Assembly: GCA_025667525.1 (NCBI GenBank)
Contig: CM046874.1
Span: forward strand, 283,946,880 to 284,010,879
DNA length: 64,000 nt
DNA from: Glebionis coronaria
Lineage: Eukaryota; Streptophyta; Magnoliopsida; Asterales; Asteraceae
Reading direction: 5' to 3'
Of this stretch, positions 41,157 to 51,906 are shown one piece after another (position 1 is the first letter of the stretch; each line of letters begins with the position of its first letter). A program made the translations under genes and the position numbers. The notes beneath the pieces are model-generated. The model was not told the DNA's origin. It worked only from the letters and a program-made list of their open reading frames with translations, and searched no databases.

Positions 41157-44138
41157 ATGGCACCAAACTTTAAACCATCAGATTTGGAATTGGGGTTCAG
41201 AAGCCAACACAACATGGTCGCGTATCTTGAAGCTGATGATGCTCTGTTTCCCCAATACACACAAATGGTGGCGTATTTGAACGCATCTCCTTTTAGGTAT
41301 GCTCTTTCTCATGCACCACTCATTCCTGTCACACATATTAAACAGTTTTGGAACACTGTTAGTTCCTCAACAGTTAATAGAGTGACTACATTATCTTCTA
41401 TTGTTCATGGGAGAACTTGGGTGGTTACTGAAGCTTTGGTACGCCAAGCTTTGCATCTTGATGATGCTGATGGTATAACCACCCTTCCCATTAGTGAAAT
41501 AGAACAAGGACTACGGGCTTTGGGTTATCCTTTTCCTGCTCAAGGAACTTTAAATAAATATCATAAACAGGAGTTTCCCCCAACCTAGAAGTACCTAATA
41601 CATGTCCTCCTACAATGTTTGAGTCTCAAATGTACTGCACACAATGAGATCAATATATCTATTGCCAGTGCTATTGTGTGCATTGCTACTGGGCAAAAGT
41701 TTAATTATTCTAGAATGATTTTTGAGGGCATGTGTAAAAATAAAGGGAACAAAATGACTTTAACTTATCCCAGATTTTTACAAATGGTTTTTGATGTCCA
41801 AGGATACTGCACAAGGGATCATAATGATTTTTATGAGATCCCTGTGCAAAAGAAAGCAATTTTTATGAAGATGAACTCACCCCCACATCGTGACCTACCC
41901 CTAACCCCAGCTATGATTGCTGTCATTGAAGCAGCTCAACCCCAACCAGACCCCCAACCCCAAATTGATCCAATACCTGAACCTTTACCTTCACCACAAC
42001 ATATGCAAATTGACCAAGATCTCTTCGACGCTGACACGTTAAATGTTGGCATTGATGTGCCTATTTCAAACGTTGACACACAACCTTCACAGACCCAAAC
42101 ACCCCTTAACCAACCCACATCCACCCAATCCACATCCTCATCTCCACCAACACAATATAGGTTACAAAAACGCCAAAGGACTACTAGAGTGTTCTCCTCT
42201 AGTGGTCCTAGCCATGTAGCAGAGAGAACCACCACCACAAGTGTGGTTGGTGTTATGGATGAGGCTGGGACTATTGGTTCTGGCTTAGAAGCTGGCCAAG
42301 ACAGTCCTAACATACTTAAGACCTCATCCATGCCCGATGAATCTAATTTGGGAGGTCACATACCCATTTTAGAAGAGGGCAGATTGGAACCAATGACCCT
42401 AACGGAATTGACGGTTGTCTGCATGAGCTTACAAAATCAAAATGCAGACTTGGTACAAGTTGTCAGCACACAAGGCCTTGAACTCAAGCAATTGAGGGAG
42501 ATGATTGTTATTTTGGAGACTGCTAGTACAAGGAGAGGGATGGAGGAATCTTCCAAAGGGGAGGATGAACAAATAAATGTGAGTGATAAGGGCAGCCATG
42601 ATGGTCAATCTTTGGATGTTGCTGAGGCCCTAACAAGTTTGAAGAAACAGACAGGTTTTGATACGTCTCTAGTCTTTCCTACGAACTTAAATTTATCATT
42701 TACAGCCATGTTGGAGGAAATTGCAAAAGGCGCTGAGGCAGGAAATTTGAGCGTTAACAAGGAGAATTTGAACGCTGACATGAGTATCTTGCTCGCTGAC
42801 AAAGCAGAATTGGGCGTTGACAGACCTGCAAATGAGGTTGATGTATCCCAGTCATCATCCATCATCAAAGAGGTTTCTTCACAGGTATTACCATCTACCT
42901 TACCAACAATTGATCCATTAGATAAGGGTAAGGGTATTATGGTAGAAGAGGTTGTTCCAAAGAATGCAGCACAAATTGAATTTGATAGAAGGTTGGCTGC
43001 ACAAATTGTGGAACAAGAAAAGAAAAAGGTGGGTGAATCACCTTTTGTTGTCACTTCAGAAGAGCAAGAAAGAAGTGATGAAGCCAACTCAGACTCAAGT
43101 GTTATGATCATAGAACAGCCAGAAAGACTTGAGTATGGAGATGAATTGGCCAAGGAGAAATTGAGAGAGTTGAAATTACAGGTTGATTTTGATATGCCAG
43201 AGGTGGTTCAAATGTATGCTTGGGAAGATAGGTGTATGGAGAATCCACACTTGACCATTTCAGATCAGATATGGGGTTTGGAGATTCTTCTCAGAGTACA
43301 AAAGGATTGCAAGGTCATTTTGAAACACAAAGCAAGCAATGTTCTCTCAAATTTAAGAAGGGATAGAAAGGAGTTGTACTTCATGCTGCTCAGATGTCAT
43401 GGAACATGATGGACTTACAAGAAATTTACTGGGTTGACATTTGAAGAGTTGGAATGTAGAGCTTATCCCATTTGGGTTAGAGTGCATGAAGCAAACACTC
43501 TAAGACTTCTTTCTGATGAAAGAAAAGAAGAAGTTACAGAGGAAATGGAGCTCAAGAAGGCAATGTTTGTTCCCAAACTAGTGAAAAAGGGAGTTCCTCT
43601 TGAGTTTCCCAAAGATATGGATCCATTACATCCAAGTGAAGCTGTCATAAAAAAGAGTCTCAAGCTCTCACCATTAGAAGCTTCAGATTTGGTACAAGTG
43701 TTACCACTTGATTCTAGAAACCCAATTGTAAGCTATGAAGAAGATGAATGTGGGTTTTGGAAGATTGGCAGGTATGGAAAAGAGGTTCACACCTTTACCA
43801 CCCTTATATCTTTGTTTGCAAGTTTTGACAGAGAAGACTTGGTAGACCTACGGAGGTTGTTAGAGGCCAAGTATGAGGCTGAAGCACCAACTTCAGCCAA
43901 TGGAATAAAACTGTGGTCCACATTCAAGAGAATGTGTGGACCAAAAGATGAGGATCCTGCTATTTGGAAGGATCTTGAAGATGATCTCAGTGGTCTTCAA
44001 TGGAGATTGTATTCAGCTGCTGGTGTTTATTATTTGAGTTCTACAAAGTTTGCTAAGTATCTACTTGTGGATGGTCAGTATTTCATGTCCAAGGATATCT
44101 TGGAAAAGATGAAGAACACTCAGCTGGAAATTGATTGA
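41157..44138 (+). pseudogene. SIRE-type 3' ORF ('env-like' position), about 990 codons, two nonsense breaks
   Basis: One frame from ATG 41157 to TGA 44136, interrupted only by TAG 41586-41588 and TGA 43407-43409. N-terminal region (to about residue 240): HNMVAYLEADDALFPQY, HAPLIPVTHIKQFWNT, GRTWVVTEALVRQALHLDD, SLKCTAHNEINISIASAI, TLTYPRFLQMVFD; a plant-specific conserved block. The middle is low-complexity, Pro/Thr/Ser- and acid-rich. CGYTGACA motifs encode Val/Ala-Asp repeats at 42027-42078 and 42750-42822. The C-terminus (43434-44138) is helical and charged, and is shared with the fragment at 16881-17255. No signal peptide or clear membrane segment is visible. SIRE elements are known for an extra 3' ORF called env-like by position; I see nothing that proves an envelope function. 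Confidence 0.8.
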
Positions 44139-44258
44139 TCAAGTGACGTGGCAAAAGACTTGATCAGATTTATTTATTACCAATATGAGAAGGTTTGTAA
44201 GATTCCTCCTAGTTCTTAATGTTTATTCAGAAACTTGATCATTAGAGTAGATATCAAG

Positions 44259-44271
44259 TTTAGGGGAGGAT
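44259..44271 (+). other. Polypurine tract of copia copy A
   Basis: GTTTAGGGGAGGAT-type purine tract ending at 44271, directly before the 3' LTR TGTTGGG. Confidence 0.88.
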
Positions 44272-44788
44272 TGTTGGGAATAAATTATAGCCAGTCTACT
44301 TGAGCGCTGACAAGAGTAAAACAAGCGTTGACAGGAGTAAAACAAACGCTGACAGCTCAAGCATTGACAAGACAAAGTCAAGCGTTGATACATTGAAGAC
44401 AAGCATTGATGGAAAGATATACTCTACGCGTTTATTGTATTCTAGATTACTTCTAGTAAAGATAGGAACAACAATGTATTTTCTATATTTATCTTTACCT
44501 AGAATAGTTGATACGCAGATTATTGTACAAGGCTTCTTATGTCTATAAAAGAAGACCTTTAGGTTAATGTTCAATATAAGTTTTCATACGTAAACTACTT
44601 TCATTGTAAGCAAGTTTGATATCATTAATCAAAGTGAAAGTTTGTTTATATCTTGTGTGTTCTTGTTTAAGTGTTAATTCCGCATAACACTTAGATTTTC
44701 ATATACATATACAAAGGTTTCTCTAAGTGTATTACTTGATCTAATCTCGTATACATAAAGCTAAATCGATCTAAGTTTGGGATCAACA
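44272..44788 (+). repeat. 3' LTR of copia copy A
   Basis: 517 bp, the same length as the 5' LTR with about 6 substitutions: two in the U3 repeats, one near the ATACT(G/C)TACGC site, one at TTGT(G/A)TTC, one at ATACG(T/C)AG and one at TTAGATT(G/T)TC. Flanked on the right by ACAAA. Confidence 0.95.
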
Positions 44789-45824
44789 ACAAAACCCTTT
44801 TCCGAAGAAGTTAAAGCACGGATAAAGATAAACAGTAACAACAAAACTTAAGAAATAAGCCACGAATAAGAACAAACCAAACAAGCAATTAACCAAAACT
44901 TTAACCAAATAAATTTTAAGAAGAACTAAATAAGCCACAAATTAAAAACTATAAAAACACTAAATAATTAAAACATTTAAAATCAACTAATAAGCAATTC
45001 TATAAATCTATCAAAACAACTTAATCAAAAATAAGCCAAACACTAGAAGATTAATAACCACAATAAGCTCAAAACATCCACCACATCAAAACTAAAAGAT
45101 CAATCACATGAATAAAACAATCACTTAATCAAAGAGATGAGATTAACTACATGATTATCAAGATTAAGAAAAAGATTAAGAAAGGTAGAATGAGAATTAA
45201 GAAAATAAGCTTGATTGATTAAAGATGAATATCAAAAGATTACAAGATTAATGTAAAGATTAATAAGTTTGAAAGGAAAAACTAGAGAGAAAAAATAAAA
45301 ACACTTAAAAATTAAACTACAACTACTAAAAAACTAAAACATCTAACACCCTCCTAATGACATATTAGGAGGGTATTTATAGGAGGTGGGGAGATTACAT
45401 GCTTAAGCTATCTAATTTCTTTCTTCTCGTCTCGACTCGACTTAATTTCTTTGTCTTTCTCGATTTCGTCTCGGGATTTGTCGATATAAGTTGAAATTGT
45501 CTTCTAATTTTCTTCTATAATTAGACTTGAGTTCTTCGACTTCATTAAACTTCCGTCTTTAGACTTTTCTTCGATAAATCTTCAGAATTGGCCTTGGACT
45601 TCCATTCTTTTTGCATTCTCGATCTTTCGACTTCCTCTTTAGTCTTTTTCTTCGATAAAAGCCCGTGATAGCCCATGTTTTCTTCCTTTTCCATCTTTTG
45701 GTCCTAAAACACAATAAAAACACAAACCACACATAATTCCGACTTTTACGACATAAAATACACGTTTTGGTCTTGTTATTATTGGAAATAAGTGGTAAAA
45801 GGATAAGTGTTTTCACACTTATTA
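44789..45824 (-). repeat. 5' LTR of Athila, main part right of the copia
   Basis: Starts with the second ACAAA duplication (44789-44793) and continues collinear with 23890-24920 up to the end CTTATTA at 45824, followed by the target duplication AGGAT 45825-45829. Roughly 18 substitutions in 1031 bp separate the two LTR copies. Confidence 0.9.
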
Positions 45825-45829
45825 AGGAT

Positions 45830-46575
45830 CATAACTTTTTGTCAAAGTTTATAATTAGCAAAGAATGATATTATTATGCCTTATTGTCGATATTGATTAA
45901 TAACAAGTTGTTATATTTTACCTTCTAAGTATTACTCCACATCGTTTTTATAAAAATGCTTGATATTTATTTTGAAAATGCATCATAGCTTTTAGACATA
46001 CAAGTAAAAAAAACTCAAAATATACTTTTTTTATATAAAGTTTATATTATTCTAAATTTTCGAAAAACTCATACATTAGGATAGAGACTAAAACTATAAG
46101 TTATAAATACAAAATATTATATTAGACATTTTAAAACAGAATAAAAAATAAATAAATAATTTAAAGACCCACACACAATAATTATGTATTTCTTCTTCAG
46201 TGTAATGTATACTTTTCTTCAATTAAAGCTCAAGTTAAATCTTTTTTTTGTCTCTTTATTAACAATATCTCTCAATTTTTTATAATTGATCTGTTAACAT
46301 AAAAAATCCTTCAAAAGTATTGTATACATATCCTGGAGTTTTAGAATTTGAGGTAGAGATACTAAATCTTGTCTATTTTTTAATTAGAATCATTTTTTGA
46401 TATATTTTTTTTAATATAGAGCATTTTTTTGTTTGTTCATTCATTATTATTGATGGTTAAATTGGCACATGTAAGATATAGATGAGTTCTAATAGGTGTA
46501 TGTAAAACACTAAATGAGCCACTCGGTAGATTTTTAATATTTAATGGCTTTTTTTCGACATTCAAACAAGTATTA
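45830..46575. other. AT-rich intergenic DNA, no feature seen
   Basis: Between the Athila insertion and the Mutator-like element; very AT-rich, no supported ORF or repeat. Confidence 0.5.
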
Positions 46576-46584
46576 TTGTTTTTA

Positions 46585-46851
46585 GGTTAAACTGCAAATT
46601 TAGTCCCTTGACTTTGCCAAATCGGCAAATATGCCACTGAGTGCAAAGTTCCCGCAATTTTGCCATCGAAGCTCCTAAAATCATGCAAAAAACCCCTCAA
46701 GTCGATGTTTTGTAACTTTCGACCGTTATCCCACGTTATCTCTCTCGCGTGCCATGTACGTGAGGGCACTTTCGTCATTTACCCTCCTCACCATCTCCTC
46801 ATCACATCTCCCAACTTTCCCTTATGCGAATTTCGTCCCCGAAACCATTTC
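46585..46851 (+). repeat. Left terminal inverted repeat of the MULE
   Basis: Pairs with 50757-51020 in inverted orientation over its full length with scattered mismatches; shared blocks include CCAAATCGGCAAATATGCCA and TTATGCGAATTTCGTCCCC. Confidence 0.9.
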
Positions 46852-47060
46852 TCGCCATTGCAAACACCTGTGGTTGGAAGCTTGCATATATAGGTACATC
46901 GACACGAATTTTTAAATAGTGTTTGTTTTAGACAGTAGACATAATGGTTGTTCAGGGCCTGGTGTAGTTAAAAATCCGCGTAGCAGTGATAAACACGAAT
47001 CTTTAGTCATAACATTTTTGTCCTTAAACATTTTGCACCATTAAACTCACTGGTGAAATC

Positions 47061-50000
47061 TTACTTATGCAAACTCACAGCAACAAGCTCATTTCTTCTG
47101 CCTTGAAGAACCACCACCCCTATCTTGCTTGCTCTCTTCTTCCTTGTACCTTTACCAGTTGGACTTGTTCCTAATGCTCGAGTTGTTTGTGATGCCATTG
47201 GCTGACTATTTGGGACTCCTTGGCTATTTTGTGACCCTTTTTTTATCCATGACCTGAACTTCCACCAGTACACTCTCTATTATAATGACCCAATCCTTTA
47301 CACTTGCTGCAAGTCATTCAGATGCCCGCCCTTGTCATCTTTCCCTTCTAAGCCATTTTCTTTATAGCCTCCTCAGCATCTTCATCCTTGGAAATTCTTC
47401 TCTTCTTCTTTGGTCTACCTATAGGAACATGATGGTGCAGAGGTAGTAACATACTAGGAATCCTGCATCTTGGCCAGAAACTGCAACCACTAACAAGTTC
47501 AACCTTATATTAATATGTCTTCATTGATGTTCTTAACCAATAACATGGTGCCACCCATTCCTCTGGTATCCCAACAGCTTCTCCATGAGTTTCCTTATTG
47601 TTTAGTGCTGCAACATCATGCCTACATGGTATGAAGTTAACTCCCATCTCCTACAATCACATTGCTTAAGGTTGAGCTTCACAACACACCGGTCATTAGG
47701 CCCCTTACTCTGGTATGATACCCCCATTAAAAAGAACATTGTAATCATTTGCTAATGCCTTGATGTAGTTAAAAATTCGCGTAGCAGTTGGGGTTAGCAG
47801 ATCAGTACTTCTGTCTAACACTTGCTCACATTTACAATTCTCTTCATAAGATACTCCCTTATGTATTCCAAACAACTAATTATTGGCATATCTCTACCAT
47901 CCACCAACTTATTGTTAAAAGCTTCACATATGATATTTAGCAGGATATCATACTTAGGTCTCCTTCTATTTCACATATAGTATCAGTAGTCAAGTAATAA
48001 AATTGGAAATTGCATATTCAACCAACCAAACAAACATACCTAGTATCAGCAGTCAAGTAATAAATTGGAAATTGTATATTCAACTAACCAAACAAACATA
48101 CCTGAGAAATGTGCCATGCACTATGATGCTAGATGAATCTTTTTTAACCAGTCATAAGCTTTAGGGTTAACTTCTTTTACTTGATCCATTTTTTCCTCCA
48201 ACTAAGTTATTGTTGATACCCTTGCACACTTCCTAATAAGCTCCTTCAATCTTTTTTCTTTGTGTTCCTTTTTCATATTTTCATAAATGTGTCTGACATA
48301 GAATCTATGTTCAGCAGCAGGAAACAGTTCTGGAATGGCTGGTAATATCTCATAAATCAAGAAACAATATTTCAATTCATTGGCTTTAACAATATACATA
48401 TTTATTTACTAGTCACGGACTATACCTTTTGTTTGTCAGAGATGAATGTGAAGTTTGAATTAGATTAAAAATTAAGGTCATCTCCTAAGCAGGTAAGGAA
48501 CCATAACCATGAACTATTGCATTTAACTTTAACAATTTCATAAGCTATCGGGTACATACCACTATTGTTATCCACACCAACAGCCGTTAAGATTTGACCA
48601 GTATATGGACCTTTAATAAAACTCCATCCAAACCTATAATTTCCCTTTTAATTGCTCTGAAACCTACTTTTAGTGAACCAAGACAAACATAATTTGTTTA
48701 AAAACCCTTGAATTAACGGTTAAATATGTGCCTATTTCAACATGAATCTTGATAGTTGTATCTGGGTTTCTCGCTTCAACTCCATCGCATAATCGTCGAG
48801 TTTCTTATATTGCTCTTCATAATCACCTTTTAATGTATTCATGGCGATGTGTTTTGCTCGGGAAACCTTATCCGAGGAAATTTTGATGCCCTATTTTTTT
48901 CACTATTTGAAGTTGTAGAGCGTTGTTTGGGATCTTAGGGTTTGATATAAGGATTTTGCTTACCTCTTTAGATAGGAATCTTGCACTACAAATCGGAGTA
49001 TCTTTTATTTTGGAGGCACTTATGATCGTCAGAAAATGTTTTTGATATTCCAACAAGGATCATTTTAGGTTTTGGATGCGTGTAGGGACCATGGGTACAT
49101 GGGTTTCTCACTGACCTTTTGACCATTCAAGTTCGTTTCTTCATTTTTTTCCTTCAACTCTGAACTACGAGGAAAGTTTGAAGGGCCTACATCATTGGCT
49201 GCATCCATCGAACTGGCAGGACATAATACAGTACTAAGACAAATATCTCTAATCCTAGTTAGATCACACTTCATGACTTTAACCTTTCTCCTGCTCTCGA
49301 TGGAATACGTTTATGTATTCATGTATCGGTTTTCTGCTTGGATATTCCTTGCCTACGTAGAATTTCACGTTACATCCTCCTTGTCGGGCTATTCCTTATT
49401 GATTTTCTTCGGCCTTGTCTTCCTTCTAGTAACAAAGGGAGAATCTTCTGGATCACAACTCATATATGCATCAAAGTCATGATCGTCCTAGAGACACGAC
49501 CAATCCTCTCCCTCCCCAACCTGATTTTTCGTATATTGAAGGTGTAAATCAAGTTCAAAATCAAAATTGTTTATGTACACCTCTGGCTCAATGGGGGCTG
49601 TATCTTCTTGTTCAAATCACTTTCATCACTATTATTCAAACCGTATACATCCCTCGACATCTTCAACAACTTGTTCCTTATCAACAACCTCTTCATCGAC
49701 CTCGTCATCTACAGGCAAGGTCAATACCAGCGGTTCATCACACCCTTGTAGAAGTTACTTCACCATGTCTACGCCTGCATCATCGTTGATGGGATCATCA
49801 GCAGGCACCTGTTGGAACATATCGTTTTATATAATAGTAATATTAGCAAAATCGTTTAGGCCACGCACATGCTCATTCCCATGAACAACAAATGGATTTC
49901 CTAATTCAATGTTTTGTAGCATTCTTGTAAAAGTCAATGACCCGGTTCATGCTTGACTTTCATTATATCTAGAAATCCTCATGTTAGCATCATCTTGACC

Positions 50001-50633
50001 AACAAGGGATACACCCGGATTGAACACTTCATCCTGTGTATCTAGATCAAAAGTTGCTAAGCCATTTATATTTGTTTTGTTAATGTAAACCTCTTTGTCT
50101 TTCGATGTAGTAACGTAGTTCTTCAGTTCTGTTACTTTTTGCTCAGAATCTAAGGGTACCAATCCCTCATCTAATGATTGTCCTGGTATCCTAAAATAAA
50201 AGTGGACGATCCTAACATCCTTGAAACCTACATCAGGTAACAAGGCATGATACTTATCAACCAAAAATATTTTTGCATCTACAAAATCGTACCAAGCTAT
50301 TATTGGATAGAGATATGTCCTTGCACGCGTTGCTGAAAAATTTCCACGATGACTGATTTTTAGGGTAACAAGTTCGTATAATTGTTTGTGAAAAAAAGCA
50401 AAACATAAACAACAACCAACTATTAAAACTACACAATTAAACACTAACATGTATAATTAGAGAGTTCACTACATTGAACTCATTATATGAATGTTGTAAA
50501 CATGTACAAAAACTATAATAACATTCAAAGTAAGAAAAATCTAACCATATAAACCAGCAGAAAGAGGGATATGTGCATTATCTTCTCGCCTAACACAAAA
50601 GGTTGGTTCTACAATTTTCGTTAAATTAAGCAT
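47061..50633 (-). pseudogene. MuDR-type transposase remnant
   Basis: Pieces in order on the minus strand. A short exon starts at ATG about 50633 (MLNLTKIVEPTF...) with a GT donor near 50543. The ORF 49947-50450 has the N-terminal block LKISHRGNFSATRARTYLYP and DVRIVHFYFRIPGQSLDEGL seen in MULE transposases. The linker near 48730-48842 has LKGDYEEQYKKLDDYAMEL. The DDE core is near 48490-48640 (GVDNNSG with flanking GPYTG). The segment 48202-48399 has LFPAAEHRFYVRHIYENMKKE. The C-terminal zinc knuckle CSKCKGLGHYNREC is near 47270-47320, with the basic tail at 47061-47273. Many frameshifts and stops; no complete ORF. Transposase would cut at the TIRs. Confidence 0.82.
47979..48103. repeat. 62-63-bp tandem duplication inside the MULE
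   Basis: Two adjacent copies (47979-48041 and 48042-48103) of a unit starting AGTATCAG(T/C)AGTCAAGTAAT and ending AACCAAACAAACATACCT, differing by about three substitutions and one indel. It lies in a probable intron or decayed exon of the transposase gene. Confidence 0.85.
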
Positions 50634-50756
50634 TGTGTACTCGATTCACGATTTGAGATTAAATCAAATTACTGTTGCGAAAATTTTTGGACACCAAGAT
50701 TTTTTTTGCGTATAAAATATGGTAGACACACGTGTATGATTTGACAATGTAGGGGG

Positions 50757-51020
50757 TCAATGGTTTTGGGGACGAAATTCGCATAAGGGAAAGGTAGGGA
50801 TGTGTTGACGAGATGGTGAGGAGGGAAATGACGAAGTGCCCTCACATGTGTGGCACGTGAGGGAGATAACGTGGGATAACGGTCGAAAGTTACAAAACAT
50901 CGACCCGTGGGTATTTTTGCACGATTTTAAGAAGTTCGATGACAAAATTGCGGGACCTTTCCGCTCAGTGGCATATTTGCCGATTTGGTAAAGCGAAGGG
51001 ATTAAATTTGCAGTTTACCC
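50757..51020 (-). repeat. Right terminal inverted repeat of the MULE
   Basis: Reverse complement of the left repeat, including TTTCGACCGTTATCCCACGT in both. Divergence between the arms is clearly visible, so the element is not recent. Confidence 0.9.
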
Positions 51021-51029
51021 TATTTTTTA

Positions 51030-51489
51030 TTTAAGTTTTTATATGTCTATTTCCCTTTTAGCATTAACCCGTTTAGCCCGAGTCCGTTTAGGCCGCGGCT
51101 TGTTTTTTCCGCCATCGCTCGTTTTGTTGCCGCCCGTGCCCGTTCGACCCGTCAGTCTTGCCACCTTTATTTTGAAGTCCCTATAAAATAAAGGTCTTGT
51201 GCGATTCATATCCCGCGTTTGCTCAAATTCGGCCATGTATATGTACATATGTATATGCATGCATGCTACGAGCTAAAGTAGGTGGATGTATAATGTGTCA
51301 AGCTGTTAGAATTCAAGTACACGGCCCTAGATTTCAGCTTCTAACCTGATCCGATAAATTTTGTCCGTTTTATTATTTTTGTCTAGTTGCATACTTGTTA
51401 TGCATAAAACATTCAAAATTACAATTCCGTGCGTAAGAAATCGTTACGAATGTAATTAATGTACCATCTTTTCTTTTGATACCTGGTTC
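51030..51489. other. Short intergenic stretch, no gene
   Basis: Between MULE and hAT element; it contains a GC-richer patch near 51060-51160 without a convincing frame. Confidence 0.5.
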
Positions 51490-51906
51490 AATGAAACCAG
51501 TGGCGGAGCCAGCTGAGAATGTAAGGTGGTTCCTTACTAAATTAACACTAAAGATTTAATGCATAAATTAGTTAAGATGCCGGGTCGGGTTGCCGAATCT
51601 TAATTCCACTTTAATTCACGAAACTAAAAATCATACAGTAATGTTTACAAGTCCAAAAATTCAATCGGCGACTAACCAAAAATAAATATGGTAAAGTTAA
51701 AAATATACAACATATTTTTGAAATAATCCATTATACCCACTGAACTTTTTTATGTTCGAATTCACACTCGCCACGTAGTGTATTTTTGACATTTACCCAA
51801 AATAAATACGACGCTGAGATAGTCGTATCTTTTTCCTCACATATCACGAATACATACGAATCACCGGATTACTGAAACATACGTTATGTTAAGGTTACGA
51901 AAATCT

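Larger units (their letters stand above)
32841..44788 (+). mobile_element. Complete SIRE-lineage Ty1/copia retrotransposon (copy A), nested in Athila LTR
   Basis: 11948 bp with two 517-bp LTRs, TGTTGGG...GATCAACA ends, an iMet-type PBS, gag with two zinc knuckles, protease-integrase-RT-RNase H, a 1.25-kb spacer, a long 3' ORF of about 990 codons, and a polypurine tract. The target duplication ACAAA is at 32836-32840 and 44789-44793; the empty site is preserved in the other Athila LTR at about 23880-23899. About 6 LTR differences in 517 bp suggest a fairly recent insertion, yet all ORFs carry breaks. Confidence 0.95.
23085..45824 (-). mobile_element. Athila-lineage Ty3/gypsy retrotransposon, split by a nested copia
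   Basis: Minus-strand element flanked by AGGAT at 23080-23084 and 45825-45829. The 3' LTR is 23085-24920; internal DNA is 24921-32795; the 5' LTR is 32796-45824 with the copia 32841-44788 (plus one 5-bp duplication) inside it. PBS at 32776-32793. gag, protease, RT, RNase H and integrase are recognisable with several nonsense and frameshift breaks. After integrase about 2 kb of non-coding DNA follows and no env-like ORF is seen. Without the guest the element is about 10.8 kb. Confidence 0.9.
46585..51020 (-). mobile_element. Mutator-like DNA transposon (MULE) with long TIRs
   Basis: 4436 bp with terminal inverted repeats of about 265 bp. Ends start GGTTAAACTGCAAATTTA on the left and GGGTAAACTGCAAATTTA on the right (reverse strand). 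A 9-bp target duplication with 7 of 9 matches is visible: TTGTTTTTA (46576-46584) against TATTTTTTA (51021-51029). Inside is a degenerate MuDR-type transposase gene on the minus strand. Long TIRs, 9-bp duplication and MULE domain pieces all agree. Confidence 0.9.

Noticed and set aside
41157..44138. Viral envelope glycoprotein
   Set aside because: No signal peptide, membrane anchor or glycoprotein-like cysteine pattern; only the position is env-like.
32841..44788. CRISPR-like array from regularly spaced short repeats
   Set aside because: The genome is a plant nuclear one; repeats are degenerate 10-mers with no equal-length direct repeats, leader or cas genes.
49195..49884. Several small + strand ORFs inside the MULE, some membrane-like
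   Set aside because: They oppose the transposase remnant on the minus strand, overlap each other in frames and carry no motif.
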